NCBI GenBank assembly: GCA_000018565.1
Contig: CP000875.1
Span: 5,657,199-5,721,198, forward strand
Length of the DNA: 64,000 bases
Reading direction: 5' to 3'
From: Herpetosiphon aurantiacus DSM 785
Lineage (GTDB): Bacteria > Chloroflexota > Chloroflexia > Chloroflexales > Herpetosiphonaceae
In this document: positions 46,859 through 55,596 of the stretch, in pieces
How the letters are laid out: each line of letters starts with the position of its first letter
Position numbering within the stretch: the stretch's first letter is position 1
Notes under the pieces: model-generated
Databases searched by the model: none
Told to the model about the DNA's origin: nothing
Seen by the model: the letters and a program-made list of their open reading frames with translations, nothing else
Program-made: the position numbers and the translations under genes

Positions 46859-48808
46859 TTAGGCTGCTGAGCCTTCGCGAGCGGCAAAGACATGATAATC
46901 AATCGTGGGGAATGGATTATCAAGCTCGTTGAAACTGGCTGTTAGTTCAGCCATCAAGCCAACATCATTGGCCTCAATTGCATCAGCCAATTGATTGTAG
47001 CGATCGACATGCTCGTTGAAACGCTTGGTGGCGTAATCTTGGGCTTGCCCAGTCGTGACCAAGAACGGCCAATCGCTGGATTGCAGCAAGAGCAACTCAC
47101 GCGCAGTTTGAGCCAAGGCTTCGGCTAAAGCGCCATCTGCCTGTGGATAGCTGGCGACCAAGCCTTCCATGCGCTTTTCGGCGGCATGAATAATTGGCCA
47201 CATCCACTCGGTTTCAGGGTTGAGCCAGGTTTGGTGTGTACCATTGGAACCCCACGAACTTTCGGGCAGGTTCAACGATTCACGCGGTGGGTTGCTGGCG
47301 ATATATTCCGAGGCCGTGGTGAGATCAATGTCGGGATTTGTCGCCAAGCGCCGTAGCACTTCGCGCATCCAATCGACCCCTTCAAACCACCAGTGACCAA
47401 ATAATTCGGTATCGTAGTTTGATGAAATCAGGCCATAGCGCCCAGTTTGGCCGCGATATTCGCTGATAACCTGCTGTACCAAGCCCGTGAAGTGCTCGGC
47501 GTGAGCATTAACTTTATCGTTGACCCAATCGGGATGATAGTAATCTTTATAACCAAGGTCAACTTTTGGCCCAGTGATCCGCCAATATTGCATGCCGCTT
47601 TCGCTATCTTTGCGGTGGAACTCGCGGTAGTTAGCCTCGCCTGGATAGCCCCATTCAGCCGACCACACCTGTAAGCCAGTTTTGTGATGGCGGCCAATTG
47701 CCGCAACTTTATCGCTCAAACCAACTAAGTAGGGTTGGAGTGTGCTATTGCCAGTTGGCGGAATTTCGCGGCTGACTGGCACGACATAGCGGCGCAACGT
47801 ATCGCCATATGGCCCAAGAATCTTGCCTTCAGCCTTATCCATGGGTGCGCCACCCTCGATGGTGGTGGTTTCGACGAAGAAGCACTCGATGCCTTGGGCT
47901 TCAAGAAATTCTTCGATGCCAGGCTTGCGCTCGGTTTCGCTGGGGTTTTCAGGATAATAGGCTGGGCGATAGGCGCACTCGGGCAGCCAAATCGCCTTTG
48001 GCTTGCGGCCATAATGACGTTCGTAGCTTTGGACAGCGACGGCAATTTGGGCATAAATTGTTGAATCGCGGCTGACCAAGGGCAAGTAGCCGTGGGTCGC
48101 GCCACAGGTGATAATTTCGATATAGCCAGCATCTTGCAATTGGCGGAAAGCTCCGACAATATCGCGGTTGTAGCGCTCGATAAACGAACGCTTGATCATG
48201 CTGTACCAATCGCGATACCACATGGCCAAATAGGCTTTATGTGGATCAGGCTGCTCGATCGGAGCAGGTTCTTCAACTGCTGCTTCCTCGGTTTCTTCAG
48301 ATTCCGCTTCATCATCTGCTTCGGCTTCGGTGCTGGCAGCAGCAGTGGCGCTCAGCAAACCAGCGTGAAGTGGGGCCGGAGCATCACCAGCAGTTGAAGA
48401 AAGCAGCGCATCGCTTTTGCTGATCAAGCTTTCCAACTCTTCGCTGGAGAGCAGGGGAGTTGGCTCGGTTTCAGGTTCGGCAACTTGGGCAGCATCCCAA
48501 ACTGCCTGAACGTCGGCCAGTCGATCCATATCAGCTTGCGCCGCAGTGATCTTCTCGTCAAGATATTCTTCAAAATTGTGCAAAATGGTGGGGTCAGCAA
48601 GCTGCTCGGTTAGAATTGGCGTAATCCCAATCGTTAAGCGTGGTGTAACCCCATCGTTGATCAGATCGTTGAGCGCATTGAGTAGTGGAATATACGTCTC
48701 GGAAGCGGCCTCGTGAATCCATTCTTCACCGTGAGGCCAGCGGCCAGCCTTGCGACAATAGGGCAAGTGGCTATGTAAGACAAACGTGAACGCACCTTGT
48801 TTTGGCAT
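46859..48808 (-). CDS. GH57 glycogen branching enzyme-like
   Basis: 649 residues. The start has FVLHSHLPYCR, the His motif of GH57. The nucleophile Glu is in WLPECAYRPAY and the second catalytic Asp in SSNYDTELFGHWWFEG. The C-terminal half matches the DUF1957 helical domain of 1,4-alpha-glucan branching enzymes. It probably inserts alpha-1,6 branches in glycogen. A low-complexity Ala/Glu insert of ~80 residues (about 107-190) interrupts the domain and explains the length above the usual ~530-570. ATG 48808 follows AAGGAG; 48880 is upstream of the promoter and rejected. Confidence 0.87.
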   Translation of the reverse strand: MPKQGAFTFVLHSHLPYCRKAGRWPHGEEWIHEAASETYIPLLNALNDLINDGVTPRLTIGITPILTEQLADPTILHNFEEYLDEKITAAQADMDRLADVQAVWDAAQVAEPETEPTPLLSSEELESLISKSDALLSSTAGDAPAPLHAGLLSATAAASTEAEADDEAESEETEEAAVEEPAPIEQPDPHKAYLAMWYRDWYSMIKRSFIERYNRDIVGAFRQLQDAGYIEIITCGATHGYLPLVSRDSTIYAQIAVAVQSYERHYGRKPKAIWLPECAYRPAYYPENPSETERKPGIEEFLEAQGIECFFVETTTIEGGAPMDKAEGKILGPYGDTLRRYVVPVSREIPPTGNSTLQPYLVGLSDKVAAIGRHHKTGLQVWSAEWGYPGEANYREFHRKDSESGMQYWRITGPKVDLGYKDYYHPDWVNDKVNAHAEHFTGLVQQVISEYRGQTGRYGLISSNYDTELFGHWWFEGVDWMREVLRRLATNPDIDLTTASEYIASNPPRESLNLPESSWGSNGTHQTWLNPETEWMWPIIHAAEKRMEGLVASYPQADGALAEALAQTARELLLLQSSDWPFLVTTGQAQDYATKRFNEHVDRYNQLADAIEANDVGLMAELTASFNELDNPFPTIDYHVFAAREGSAA

Positions 48809-48827
48809 AGATGCTCCTTCTTTGCGG

Positions 48828-48869
48828 AACATGCGGGACATGTTGCAGAGGTCGATTCCCATTATAGCA
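48828..48869 (-). promoter_or_regulatory. GH57 promoter and downstream palindrome
   Basis: Minus strand extended -10 TGCTATAAT (48869-48861), no good -35. Downstream, AACATG-N5-CATGTT (48828-48844) lies between the transcription start and the start codon and could be an operator. A direct repeat of CAGGTG spaced by eight bases flanks the -35 area. Confidence 0.5.
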
Positions 48870-48976
48870 GGTGTTCGCAAACAGGTGCTTGAGCCAGAAC
48901 TGTGTCGAGGAGCTTGATAGAGCGGGTTGTGAGGGGTATGCCTGAGCTTATACCCAGCCCACGAGTTTAATTAATA

Positions 48977-49088
48977 TCCCTCACCCCGACCCCTCGCCCA
49001 CTGCGGCGGGCGAGGGGTGAGCCAAATTTCATCGATGGCAGGTTTCCCCCTCGCCTCGCGTGCGGGAGAGGGGGCTAGGGGGTGAGGG
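48977..49088. repeat. Palindromic intergenic repeat, copy 6
   Basis: Starts TCCCTCACCCCGACCCCTCG and ends GAGGGGGCTAGGGGGTGAGGG. Orientation as in copies 4 and 5. A partial extra arm follows at 49105-49163 (CACCCCTCCC / GGGGGTGAGGG). With it the element fills most of the 48870-49164 gap after the aldo/keto reductase gene. Confidence 0.82.
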
Positions 49089-49164
49089 CATGCTAATCGA
49101 CGTGCACCCCTCCCAACTCATGGTTAAAAACCTAGCTTGGAAGAGGAGATGGGGGTGAGGGCAT

Positions 49165-50118
49165 CTAGTAGCGTGTGCCAACCGCGACATTAATTGGCAG
49201 CACTGCGTTAATTGCTGCCAGTTCAGCATCACTGAAACTCACGTTGAGCGCAGCCATGTTTTCTTCGAGATAGCGCCGCCGCTTGGTGCCTGGAATTGGT
49301 ACAATATCAGCGCCTTGATTCAAGACCCAGGCTAAGGCCAATTGCGCAGGCGTGATGCCCTTTTGGCTGGCCAGTTGCTCGATATGTTCAACCAAAGCCA
49401 AGTTTTTGCCAAAATTTTCACCTTGGAAGCGTGGCGAGTAGCGGCGATAATCATCGGCGGCAAAATCATCGACACTCCGAAATTGACCAGTTAAGAAGCC
49501 CCGCCCAAGCGGGCTATAGGCCACAAAACCAATGCCTAATTCGCGAGTTGTCGCCAAAATATCAATTTCTGGCTCGCGCGACCAGAGCGAATATTCAGTT
49601 TGCAAGGCGCTAATTGGGTGTACCTGATGTGCGCGGCGAATCGTTTCCGAATTGGCTTCGGATAAGCCGATAAACCGCACCTTGCCTGCCTGAACCAATT
49701 CGGCCATTGCGCCAACGGTTTCCTCGATTGGCACATTGGAATCGACCCGATGCTGATAATACAGATCAATATAATCGACCCCTAAGCGTTGCAGCGAAGC
49801 GTCGCAGGCAGCCTTAACATATTCAGGGCGGCCATTGATCGAGCGTTGATTATTGGCTTCGCGTTGAATGCCAAATTTCGTCGCAAGGATGATCTGATCG
49901 CGGCGGCCTTTGAAGGCTTTGCCAACCAATTGCTCGTTGGTAAAAGGCCCATACATATCAGCAGTATCGAAGAAATTGACCCCAAGCTCCAAGGCGCGAT
50001 CGATCGTTGCTAATGATTCGGCCTCATCAGTTGGGCCATAAAACTCCGACATGCCCATACAACCCAAGCCAAGCGGGTTAACTGTGAGGCCTTGTGTGCC
50101 AAGTGACCGTTGTTCCAT
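49165..50118 (-). CDS. Aldo/keto reductase
   Basis: 317 residues, TIM-barrel NADPH oxidoreductase of the AKR13/YajO-like type. The catalytic set is visible: Asp in FFDTADMYG with Tyr four residues later, Lys in ILATKFG, and His in YYQHRVD. The C-terminal NADP-binding loop is [18 protein letters not shown] 50118 follows GGAGGTTGGA. Its promoter has a 19-bp spacer and a central dyad, the layout activated by MerR-family regulators, so induction by an oxidant or reactive aldehyde is plausible. Confidence 0.9.
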   Translation of the reverse strand: MEQRSLGTQGLTVNPLGLGCMGMSEFYGPTDEAESLATIDRALELGVNFFDTADMYGPFTNEQLVGKAFKGRRDQIILATKFGIQREANNQRSINGRPEYVKAACDASLQRLGVDYIDLYYQHRVDSNVPIEETVGAMAELVQAGKVRFIGLSEANSETIRRAHQVHPISALQTEYSLWSREPEIDILATTRELGIGFVAYSPLGRGFLTGQFRSVDDFAADDYRRYSPRFQGENFGKNLALVEHIEQLASQKGITPAQLALAWVLNQGADIVPIPGTKRRRYLEENMAALNVSFSDAELAAINAVLPINVAVGTRY

Positions 50119-50155
50119 TCCAACCTCCAAGTGAGTACACCAAACCGATATTGGC

Positions 50156-50186
50156 AGTCTACACCTTTGAGCGTGCTCAAAGTCAA
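50156..50186 (-). promoter_or_regulatory. MerR-type promoter of the reductase gene
   Basis: Minus strand TTGACT (50186-50181), a 19-bp spacer, then TAGACT (50161-50156). The dyad CTTTGAGC-AC-GCTCAAAG (50182-50165) has perfect 8-bp arms and sits in the spacer. The overlong spacer with a dyad is the hallmark of MerR, SoxR and CueR targets. No merR-like gene is adjacent. Confidence 0.65.
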
Positions 50187-50201
50187 GGGGTTTACGACAG
50201 C

Positions 50202-50230
50202 TTGTCAGTAATGCCTGAGCATGGTATACT
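50202..50230 (+). promoter_or_regulatory. Promoter of the solute-binding protein gene
   Basis: TTGTCA (50202-50207), a 17-bp spacer, TATACT (50225-50230). It fires away from the reductase promoter and gives a leader of about 67 bases. Confidence 0.65.
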
Positions 50231-50303
50231 TTTGGTGATTCGTTGGCGTTTTATGCCTTTATAATCAGATAAAACGCAATTAACGAAAGAACGGGATATA
50301 CCC

Positions 50304-51539
50304 ATGAGGGCAGTATGGCGGTATTTTAGCCTTTTTATGATTGGGATTCTCATTGTTGCTGGTTGTAGCACGACAAGCTATGATAACACTTTGTTAACCC
50401 CAGGGGCTACCGCTAATCCTCCCGCACGCACGCAACTGGTCATTTGGCATGGAGCCGATGCCCAACGGAGTGAACTTTTCACCCGATTGCTGTTAGAATA
50501 TCAACGTGAGCATCCAAACGTTGTCATTCAAATCGTCAATCGTGGGGCAAACCTGCTACACGATTATCGTGCGGCCCTGCTTGAAGGCACACCACCAGAC
50601 CTGATCTGGCTCAACGAAAATCGTTGGGTAGGGGAACTGGCAGATCAACAGCTTATCATCGATCTGACAGAACGACTAAGCGACGAGAACCTTGAGTCAA
50701 TTGCGCCAGCTGCGCTTGATGGTGCCCGCTATGGCGAGAAATTATATGGCTTGCCATTGACGCTAGATCTACCTGTGCTGTACTATAATCGTGCAAACTT
50801 TGTGAGCACACCGCCGCAAAGCACTGCTGAATGGCTTGAGATCGCTCGCGGGTTTAGCGATGATCAAGGACAGTACGGATTAGCGTATAATTTATCGCTA
50901 TACTTTACCCAACCCTACCTCCCAGCCTTCGGAGGCGCAATCTTCGATACTACTGGCGAGGTCGTGCTGGGAACCCAAAGCTATACCCCAACATTACAGT
51001 GGTTGACGTGGGTTGACGAATTAGCCCAAGACCCACGCTTGTTAGCCCGTGATGATCATCGACTGGTAGCTCGCAGCGTGAGCCAAAACAGTGCGATCAT
51101 GACGATTGACTGGGCAGATCAAATCGGAACCTATCGTCAATTGTGGGGGGAGAACGTTGGCGTGCAACCATTGCCACGCCTGAGCCAAACCGGCCAAGAA
51201 CCGCAACCCTTTGTTCGGAGCAGCGTGCTTGTGATCAGCCCACGCAGCACTGAACAACAGCAAAACGCCGCGCTTGACGTGATGCGGTTTCTTGTGGAGA
51301 TGAAAGCGCAAACGGCTTTTCAAGCCGCTGATATACCAAGCGTCCGAATCGACTTAGCCAGTGTCGATCCACTTTACACTCAAATTCAACTGGCGGTTAG
51401 TCGAGCCAGCGCTTGGCCCACCACCCTTCGTTTCAACAACGGATGGGATATCCTGATCGCTTTGGTGCGTAATAGCTTAAACGGCGCACCCTTGGAAGAA
51501 AGTATCGCGAATGCCGATCGCCTGCTACGGAGCGAGTAG
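50304..51539 (+). CDS. Extracellular solute-binding lipoprotein
   Basis: 411 residues. The signal peptide ends in the lipobox IVAGC (Cys21). The mature part is a family 1 (sugar-type) substrate-binding protein: VIWHGADAQRSELFTRLLLEYQREHPNVVIQ near the start (given in part by family pattern), PDLIWLNENRW and GLPLTLDLPVLYYNRANF. It normally delivers a sugar to an ABC importer, but no permease or ATPase gene is next to it. Its own promoter lies at 50202. An orphan binding protein may serve transport or signalling. Confidence 0.87.
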   Translation: MRAVWRYFSLFMIGILIVAGCSTTSYDNTLLTPGATANPPARTQLVIWHGADAQRSELFTRLLLEYQREHPNVVIQIVNRGANLLHDYRAALLEGTPPDLIWLNENRWVGELADQQLIIDLTERLSDENLESIAPAALDGARYGEKLYGLPLTLDLPVLYYNRANFVSTPPQSTAEWLEIARGFSDDQGQYGLAYNLSLYFTQPYLPAFGGAIFDTTGEVVLGTQSYTPTLQWLTWVDELAQDPRLLARDDHRLVARSVSQNSAIMTIDWADQIGTYRQLWGENVGVQPLPRLSQTGQEPQPFVRSSVLVISPRSTEQQQNAALDVMRFLVEMKAQTAFQAADIPSVRIDLASVDPLYTQIQLAVSRASAWPTTLRFNNGWDILIALVRNSLNGAPLEESIANADRLLRSE

Positions 51540-51610
51540 CCAACCCAGCATATTACAGTAACCGCTTGACAAGCAAGGGCTAAATTAGCCCGTTGTGGTG
51601 CGATCTGTAG

Positions 51611-51639
51611 TTGATATTTGGCAAAAGATGTAGTAGAAT
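51611..51639 (+). promoter_or_regulatory. Promoter of the roadblock gene
   Basis: TTGATA (51611-51616), a 17-bp spacer, TAGAAT (51634-51639). The gene starts at 51732, leaving a leader of about 85 bases. Confidence 0.6.
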
Positions 51640-51731
51640 GGCGCAGACGGCCAACCCGCTGAAGGCTGATCGTTCCAAGCAAGTCATTCATTATAGATTC
51701 CACGCCGGCCTACGGCCTAAGGAGGAGTTGC

Positions 51732-52100
51732 ATGGCAACCAGAACCGAAGAGATGGTGCGGCATCTCAAGGCACTGCAGATGAATACGCCTGACATCGAA
51801 GCCTCGGCGGTCGTCAGCGTTGATGGTCTCATCATGGCCTCGAATCTTCCGAACGATGTGGAAGAAGATCGTGTGTCTGCTATGAGTGCCGCGATGTTGT
51901 CTCTGGGCGAACGAATCGCTGGCGAGCTTCGGCGGGGCGCTCTTAACCTCGTCTTTGTGCAAGGCGAAGAAGGCTACGTTATTCTGATTTCGATTGGTGA
52001 AGATGCAGTGCTAACCGCCTTGGCGCAAAGCCGGGCAAAGCTTGGGCTGATCTTCTTGGACATGAAACGTACCGCTAACGAGTTAGCCCATCTCGTATAA
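51732..52100 (+). CDS. Roadblock/LC7 domain protein
   Basis: 122 residues forming a single roadblock/LC7 domain: ASAVVSVDGLIMASNLP, then a central helix (SAMSAAMLSLGERIAGEL) and the strand GYVILISIGEDAVLTAL. Bacterial members such as MglB act on small Ras-like GTPases in polarity and gliding. No GTPase gene is beside it, so the partner is unknown. TAAGGAGGAG precedes the ATG. Gliding is known in Herpetosiphon, which makes a polarity role attractive but not shown. Confidence 0.9.
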   Translation: MATRTEEMVRHLKALQMNTPDIEASAVVSVDGLIMASNLPNDVEEDRVSAMSAAMLSLGERIAGELRRGALNLVFVQGEEGYVILISIGEDAVLTALAQSRAKLGLIFLDMKRTANELAHLV

Positions 52101-52128
52101 GGCTGCCGACCTCCGAACGACCGTTCGC

Positions 52129-52158
52129 GGGCCAGAATCGGTTCTGGCCCCATTTTTT
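52129..52158 (+). terminator. Terminator of the roadblock gene
   Basis: GGGCCAGAA (52129-52137) and TTCTGGCCC (52142-52150) with loop TCGG, followed by CATTTTTT. The dyad CGAAC-GACC-GTTCG at 52114-52127 lies just before it. Confidence 0.9.
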
Positions 52159-52391
52159 GCTATAGGGTAACGCTAGCGTGCCATGTGCAGGTGGCCTGCT
52201 GGCGCTTTTTTTATTTAAGCGGGCTTTTGCTCGGTTACAATTTTGCAATAATTGGCCTCTGAGCTTGTCGGGCTAGGATAGTTTATGCTAGGCTAGAAGA
52301 ACATAGAACATAGAACATAGAGCGTAGGAAGTATCGTTATAGGCTAGCGGAAATTAGTTGGAAACTAAAAATCAATCGCCAATAGCCTCAT

Positions 52392-52421
52392 ACTTCGTGC
52401 TCTTCGTGCCCTTCGTGGATC
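52392..52421. repeat. CACGAAG-type repeat
   Basis: ACTTCGTGCTCTTCGTGCCC and onward to CTTCGTGGATC: three CTTCGTG units at nine-base steps, the complement of the unit at 21051. Confidence 0.7.
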
Positions 52422-52436
52422 AAAAAAAGGATCACC

Positions 52437-52466
52437 CGATCCCCAACAACCGATCCCCGATCCCCA
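52437..52466. repeat. CCGATCCCC repeat unit
   Basis: CCGATCCCCAACAACCGATC and then CCCGATCCCC. The same unit occurs at 54331-54356, directly before the DUF11 gene end. Confidence 0.6.
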
Positions 52467-52486
52467 GTTATAAAAGGTAGCTTGGT

Positions 52487-53926
52487 ATGTTTGCAACGTT
52501 TGATCAGCGGCGGCGGCGTGAATTTGGCTTGATTGTTGGCGGCACATTAGTTGGCATGGGCTTAGGCGCTGCTGCCGCGTTTGTGCCGAGCTTTTTGGTC
52601 GTCGCTGGTTTGGTGGCGTTGTTGGTCGGGGCATGGTTTGCCCGTTCGATCCACTCGATGCTGACGGCCACCGTGTTGGTGGCAACGCTCTTACCATTTG
52701 GCACCTTGCCTTTCAAAGTTGGGCTAACTCCAGCCTTGCTCGAACTAGCATTATTGGCGCTGTATGCCATGTTGGTGGTGCGCAGCTTGGCCGACCCTGA
52801 GCGTACTTGGCGTTGGGGCAGCCTAGCCCCATGGGTGATTTTGCTGCTAGCTAGTTCGTTTTTCTCCTTCATCATTGGCTCGAATGGCTCGCCCGATAGT
52901 TTGCTGCTGCATAATTATTTCAAATTGCTGCTAGGGATTTGCTTGTTTTTGGGGGTGCAAAATGCGCTTGATTCACTAGAACAGGCGCGTTGGTGGCTGC
53001 GCTTGCTGATTTTGGCTGGCTGGGCGGCGGCATTGTTAGGCATTGGTTTGCGCTTTGCCCCCGACGCTATGGCTTTGCGCTTTTTGACCGCACTTGCTCC
53101 GCTGGGTTATCCGGCGAGTGGTCGGGTGTTACGCTATGTTGAAGATGACCCCAGCGGCTTTGAGCGAGCAATTGGTACTTCGGTTGATCCCAATGGCTTT
53201 GGTGGGATGATGGCCTTGCTAGGAGCGATTGCGCTTGGTCAAGCCTTGGCCCAGCGCCCAGTCTTAGGCCGTAAATGGCTATGGCTGATCACCGCTAGTT
53301 TTGCTTTGGCTGTATTTTTGACATCCTCACGGGCTGCCTTGGGTGGCTTTATGATCGCCGGCTTATTTTTGGCAACCGTGCGCTATCGCCAATTGTGGTG
53401 GCTGATTGGCGCTGGCGGTCTTGCTGGCGCAATCGCGATTGTGGGCTTGGGCAAGGGTGGCGATTTTGTCGAGCGGATCGTCGAAGGCATTCAATTCAAA
53501 GATCAAGCCAACCAAATGCGCTTGGCTGAGTTTCGCAATGCAATCGCGATTATACGCGAGTATCCGGTGTTTGGGGTGGGTTTTGGTCGCGCACCCAACA
53601 TTGATCTCACAACTGGTGTGAGTAGTGTCTATTTGGCGCTTGGCTCGCGTATGGGTTTGGTTGGCTTAGGCCTCTATATTTTAACTGCACTGGCCTTTTT
53701 GGTGCTTACCACTCAGGCTGCACGCCGCTGTGAACGCTCGGTAAGCGATGCAATTATTGGTTTGCAGGCAGCAATTTTGGCGGCGCTAGCAGTTGGTTTG
53801 CTCGATCATTATTTCTTCAATATTGAGTTTCCGCATATGGGGACGCTATTTTGGGGGGTGGTTGGCTTGGCGATGGTGTTTATGCGCGAGGTAAAGAATG
53901 ATCAGCTAACTTCATCATTGAAATAA
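52487..53926 (+). CDS. O-antigen ligase-like membrane protein 2
   Basis: 479 residues with about eleven to twelve helices. The family region is IREYPVFGVGFGRAPNIDLTT with SSVYLALGSRMGLVGLGLYIL, weaker than the copy at 17001 because the SHNYY segment is absent. AAAAGGTAG precedes the ATG. It is alone, not within the polysaccharide cluster, so its glycan cannot be named. Confidence 0.8.
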   Translation: MFATFDQRRRREFGLIVGGTLVGMGLGAAAAFVPSFLVVAGLVALLVGAWFARSIHSMLTATVLVATLLPFGTLPFKVGLTPALLELALLALYAMLVVRSLADPERTWRWGSLAPWVILLLASSFFSFIIGSNGSPDSLLLHNYFKLLLGICLFLGVQNALDSLEQARWWLRLLILAGWAAALLGIGLRFAPDAMALRFLTALAPLGYPASGRVLRYVEDDPSGFERAIGTSVDPNGFGGMMALLGAIALGQALAQRPVLGRKWLWLITASFALAVFLTSSRAALGGFMIAGLFLATVRYRQLWWLIGAGGLAGAIAIVGLGKGGDFVERIVEGIQFKDQANQMRLAEFRNAIAIIREYPVFGVGFGRAPNIDLTTGVSSVYLALGSRMGLVGLGLYILTALAFLVLTTQAARRCERSVSDAIIGLQAAILAALAVGLLDHYFFNIEFPHMGTLFWGVVGLAMVFMREVKNDQLTSSLK

Positions 53927-53988
53927 AGCAGCAGAAATTTATTATTTGCGCAGACCCATGGTTCGCCATTCTTTCTGTGTTATCTGAA

Positions 53989-54331
53989 CCCTGAAAGCTG
54001 AACCCTTGTTCACCACCCTTCCGTCCCGTCTTGAGGCGGGAGACGCAGGGGTTTTCATCCCCTGCACCCCTAAAGGACGATTGTGAGCAATCAGGCGGTT
54101 TCCGATGAACTTGGCAAGCTGTGGATCTGATGTTTTGCCCGGTCGCTGGGTAGTTGACCCCTGAAAGCTGAACCCTTGTTCACCACCCTTCCGTCCCGCC
54201 TCAAGGCGGGAGACGCAGGGGGTTTTCATCCCCTGCACCCCTAAAGGACGATTGTGAGCAATCAGGCGGTTTCCGATGAAATTAGCGAGCTGTGGATCTG
54301 ATGTTTTGCCCGGTCGCTGGGTAGTTGACCC
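53989..54331. repeat. 170-bp tandem repeat, two copies
   Basis: Copy 1 is 53989-54158 and copy 2 is 54159-54331, near identical. Each begins CCCTGAAAGCTGAACCCTTG, contains an inverted repeat around GGCGGG, then GTTTTCATCCCCTGCACCCC and ends GGTCGCTGGGTAGTTGACCC. A diverged piece lies at 63123-63190. The 431-bp gap 53927-54357 holds nothing else apart from a CCGATCCCC unit. The open minus-strand frame through it is repeat-derived. Confidence 0.87.
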
Positions 54332-54356
54332 CCGATCCCCAACAACCGATCCCCAA
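54331..54356. repeat. CCGATCCCC repeat unit
   Basis: CCCGATCCCCAACAACCGAT and CCCC, the same unit as at 52437, placed right after the tandem repeat and before the DUF11 gene stop. Confidence 0.6.
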
Positions 54357-54357
54357 A

Positions 54358-55596
54358 TTATTGATCAAAATCTGGATTGTAAATATGCTCAGTGGTATTG
54401 CTCCACTGTTGGCCAGTTTCGTTGCTGGCAAAGCTAGCATTATTGATAATTTGGGTATAGGTGCCGCGAATCGATTCTTTGACGATCACATGGAAGGTGG
54501 CATCGATGCGCTGGTTGGGCTGCAAGACGGGAATTTGCCAGCCAATCGGGCCGGAACCATCGGGGCTTGGCTGAATTTGGGGTGCTGGTAGGCTTAATCC
54601 CGCAAAACTGGTCGCATTCGAGAAGGGATCGACGATTTGCACATTGGTCAGGGGCATGTTGCCAGTATTTTGAATGGCAAGGGTGTAGGAAATTGTATCG
54701 CCTGGCCGGACAAATCCATCGAAATTGGTTAGCCCATCACCACGATTCGCATCCCAAATAACCAATGAATTGAGCACGATTCGCGCCCGATAGACTGGCA
54801 CTGGGGTGGGGGTTGGCGATGGCGTGGGAGTTGGCAGCGGGGTGCTAGCAACTTTAAATTGAATCGTTTTGCTATCGCAGCGCACGCCTGGGTTGGCAAT
54901 ATAGGTGGCTTTCATGGTGTAATCGCCAATTGGTACGTCGCTTAAATTCCAGGTATTGCCTGTGAACAAATAGGGATCAATTTGCTCGATGTGAGTCATG
55001 GTCATCGGGCCAGTCAGGCGAAACTCAACTTGCCATGGCGGTGCACCTGTGATTTTCATGCCGATGCGAGCTGAGCTTTGCAAAATTGCATTCGAGCTGA
55101 CCCCGACCCAACCTAGCAATTGACCCGAGTCACAACTGCGCAAACAATAATTCGTGCCACCAAAATGATTGGCTGCCAACAGGCGCTCGTTGTAGCGTTG
55201 GTTCATTAAACTTGGCAGCACCGGCCCGAAGAAGGCGCTCATTTGGCCGGCACAAGGGTTTAAGGTTTGGCGATAGGTGCGTTGGGTATTGGGGGGCAGT
55301 TGATCAGTTTGCGAGGCGAAAAGCACCTGATGATCGGTCACGGCATCGAATTTTTTATAGACAGCCGTGCCAACCTCGTAGGTACAAACGCTCGAACGAT
55401 TGATGATAACAACTTCGTTTTCAGCGGTGAACCAAGCACCGAGATCACCCAAGCCAGGGCAATCAGGTGGTGAACCTTCGCTATCTTGAGCGAAGCTAGC
55501 GTGCGGTTGACTGAACATAAACGCGGCAAAACCAGCGATCATGAACGTCAATAGAGCAGGAATGCAGAGCGAACGTAGCCGCATGCTCCATTGCAT
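54358..55596 (-). CDS. Exported DUF11-domain protein
   Basis: 412 residues. A signal peptide (hydrophobic 8-31, cleavage near ASFAQ) leads to a Cys-containing N-terminal domain. A Pro/Thr-rich linker (PTPTPSPTPTPVPV) follows at about 263-276. The C-terminal domain is of the DUF11 type: VRPGDTISYTLAIQNTGNMPLTNVQIVDP is its core pattern. Such proteins are cell-surface adhesin-like structures. No anchor motif is visible. The function of the N-terminal part is unknown. Confidence 0.82.
   Translation of the reverse strand: MQWSMRLRSLCIPALLTFMIAGFAAFMFSQPHASFAQDSEGSPPDCPGLGDLGAWFTAENEVVIINRSSVCTYEVGTAVYKKFDAVTDHQVLFASQTDQLPPNTQRTYRQTLNPCAGQMSAFFGPVLPSLMNQRYNERLLAANHFGGTNYCLRSCDSGQLLGWVGVSSNAILQSSARIGMKITGAPPWQVEFRLTGPMTMTHIEQIDPYLFTGNTWNLSDVPIGDYTMKATYIANPGVRCDSKTIQFKVASTPLPTPTPSPTPTPVPVYRARIVLNSLVIWDANRGDGLTNFDGFVRPGDTISYTLAIQNTGNMPLTNVQIVDPFSNATSFAGLSLPAPQIQPSPDGSGPIGWQIPVLQPNQRIDATFHVIVKESIRGTYTQIINNASFASNETGQQWSNTTEHIYNPDFDQ

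Larger units (their letters stand above)
52159..52486. other. Intergenic region with short repeats
   Basis: About 330 bases. It holds a triple GAACATA run near 52298-52322, the CACGAAG-type copy at 52392-52421 and the CCGATCCCC unit at 52437-52466. No small ORF with a binding site and no clear promoter for the next gene was seen. Confidence 0.6.

Noticed and set aside
52114-52127. CGAAC-GACC-GTTCG, a perfect LexA-box-like palindrome
   Set aside because: It lies between the roadblock stop and its terminator with no promoter. The core is expected about once in this much DNA, so it is treated as chance.
53942-54238. 98-codon frame on the minus strand
   Set aside because: It lies entirely in the 170-bp tandem repeat, repeats its own sequence and has no ribosome binding site.
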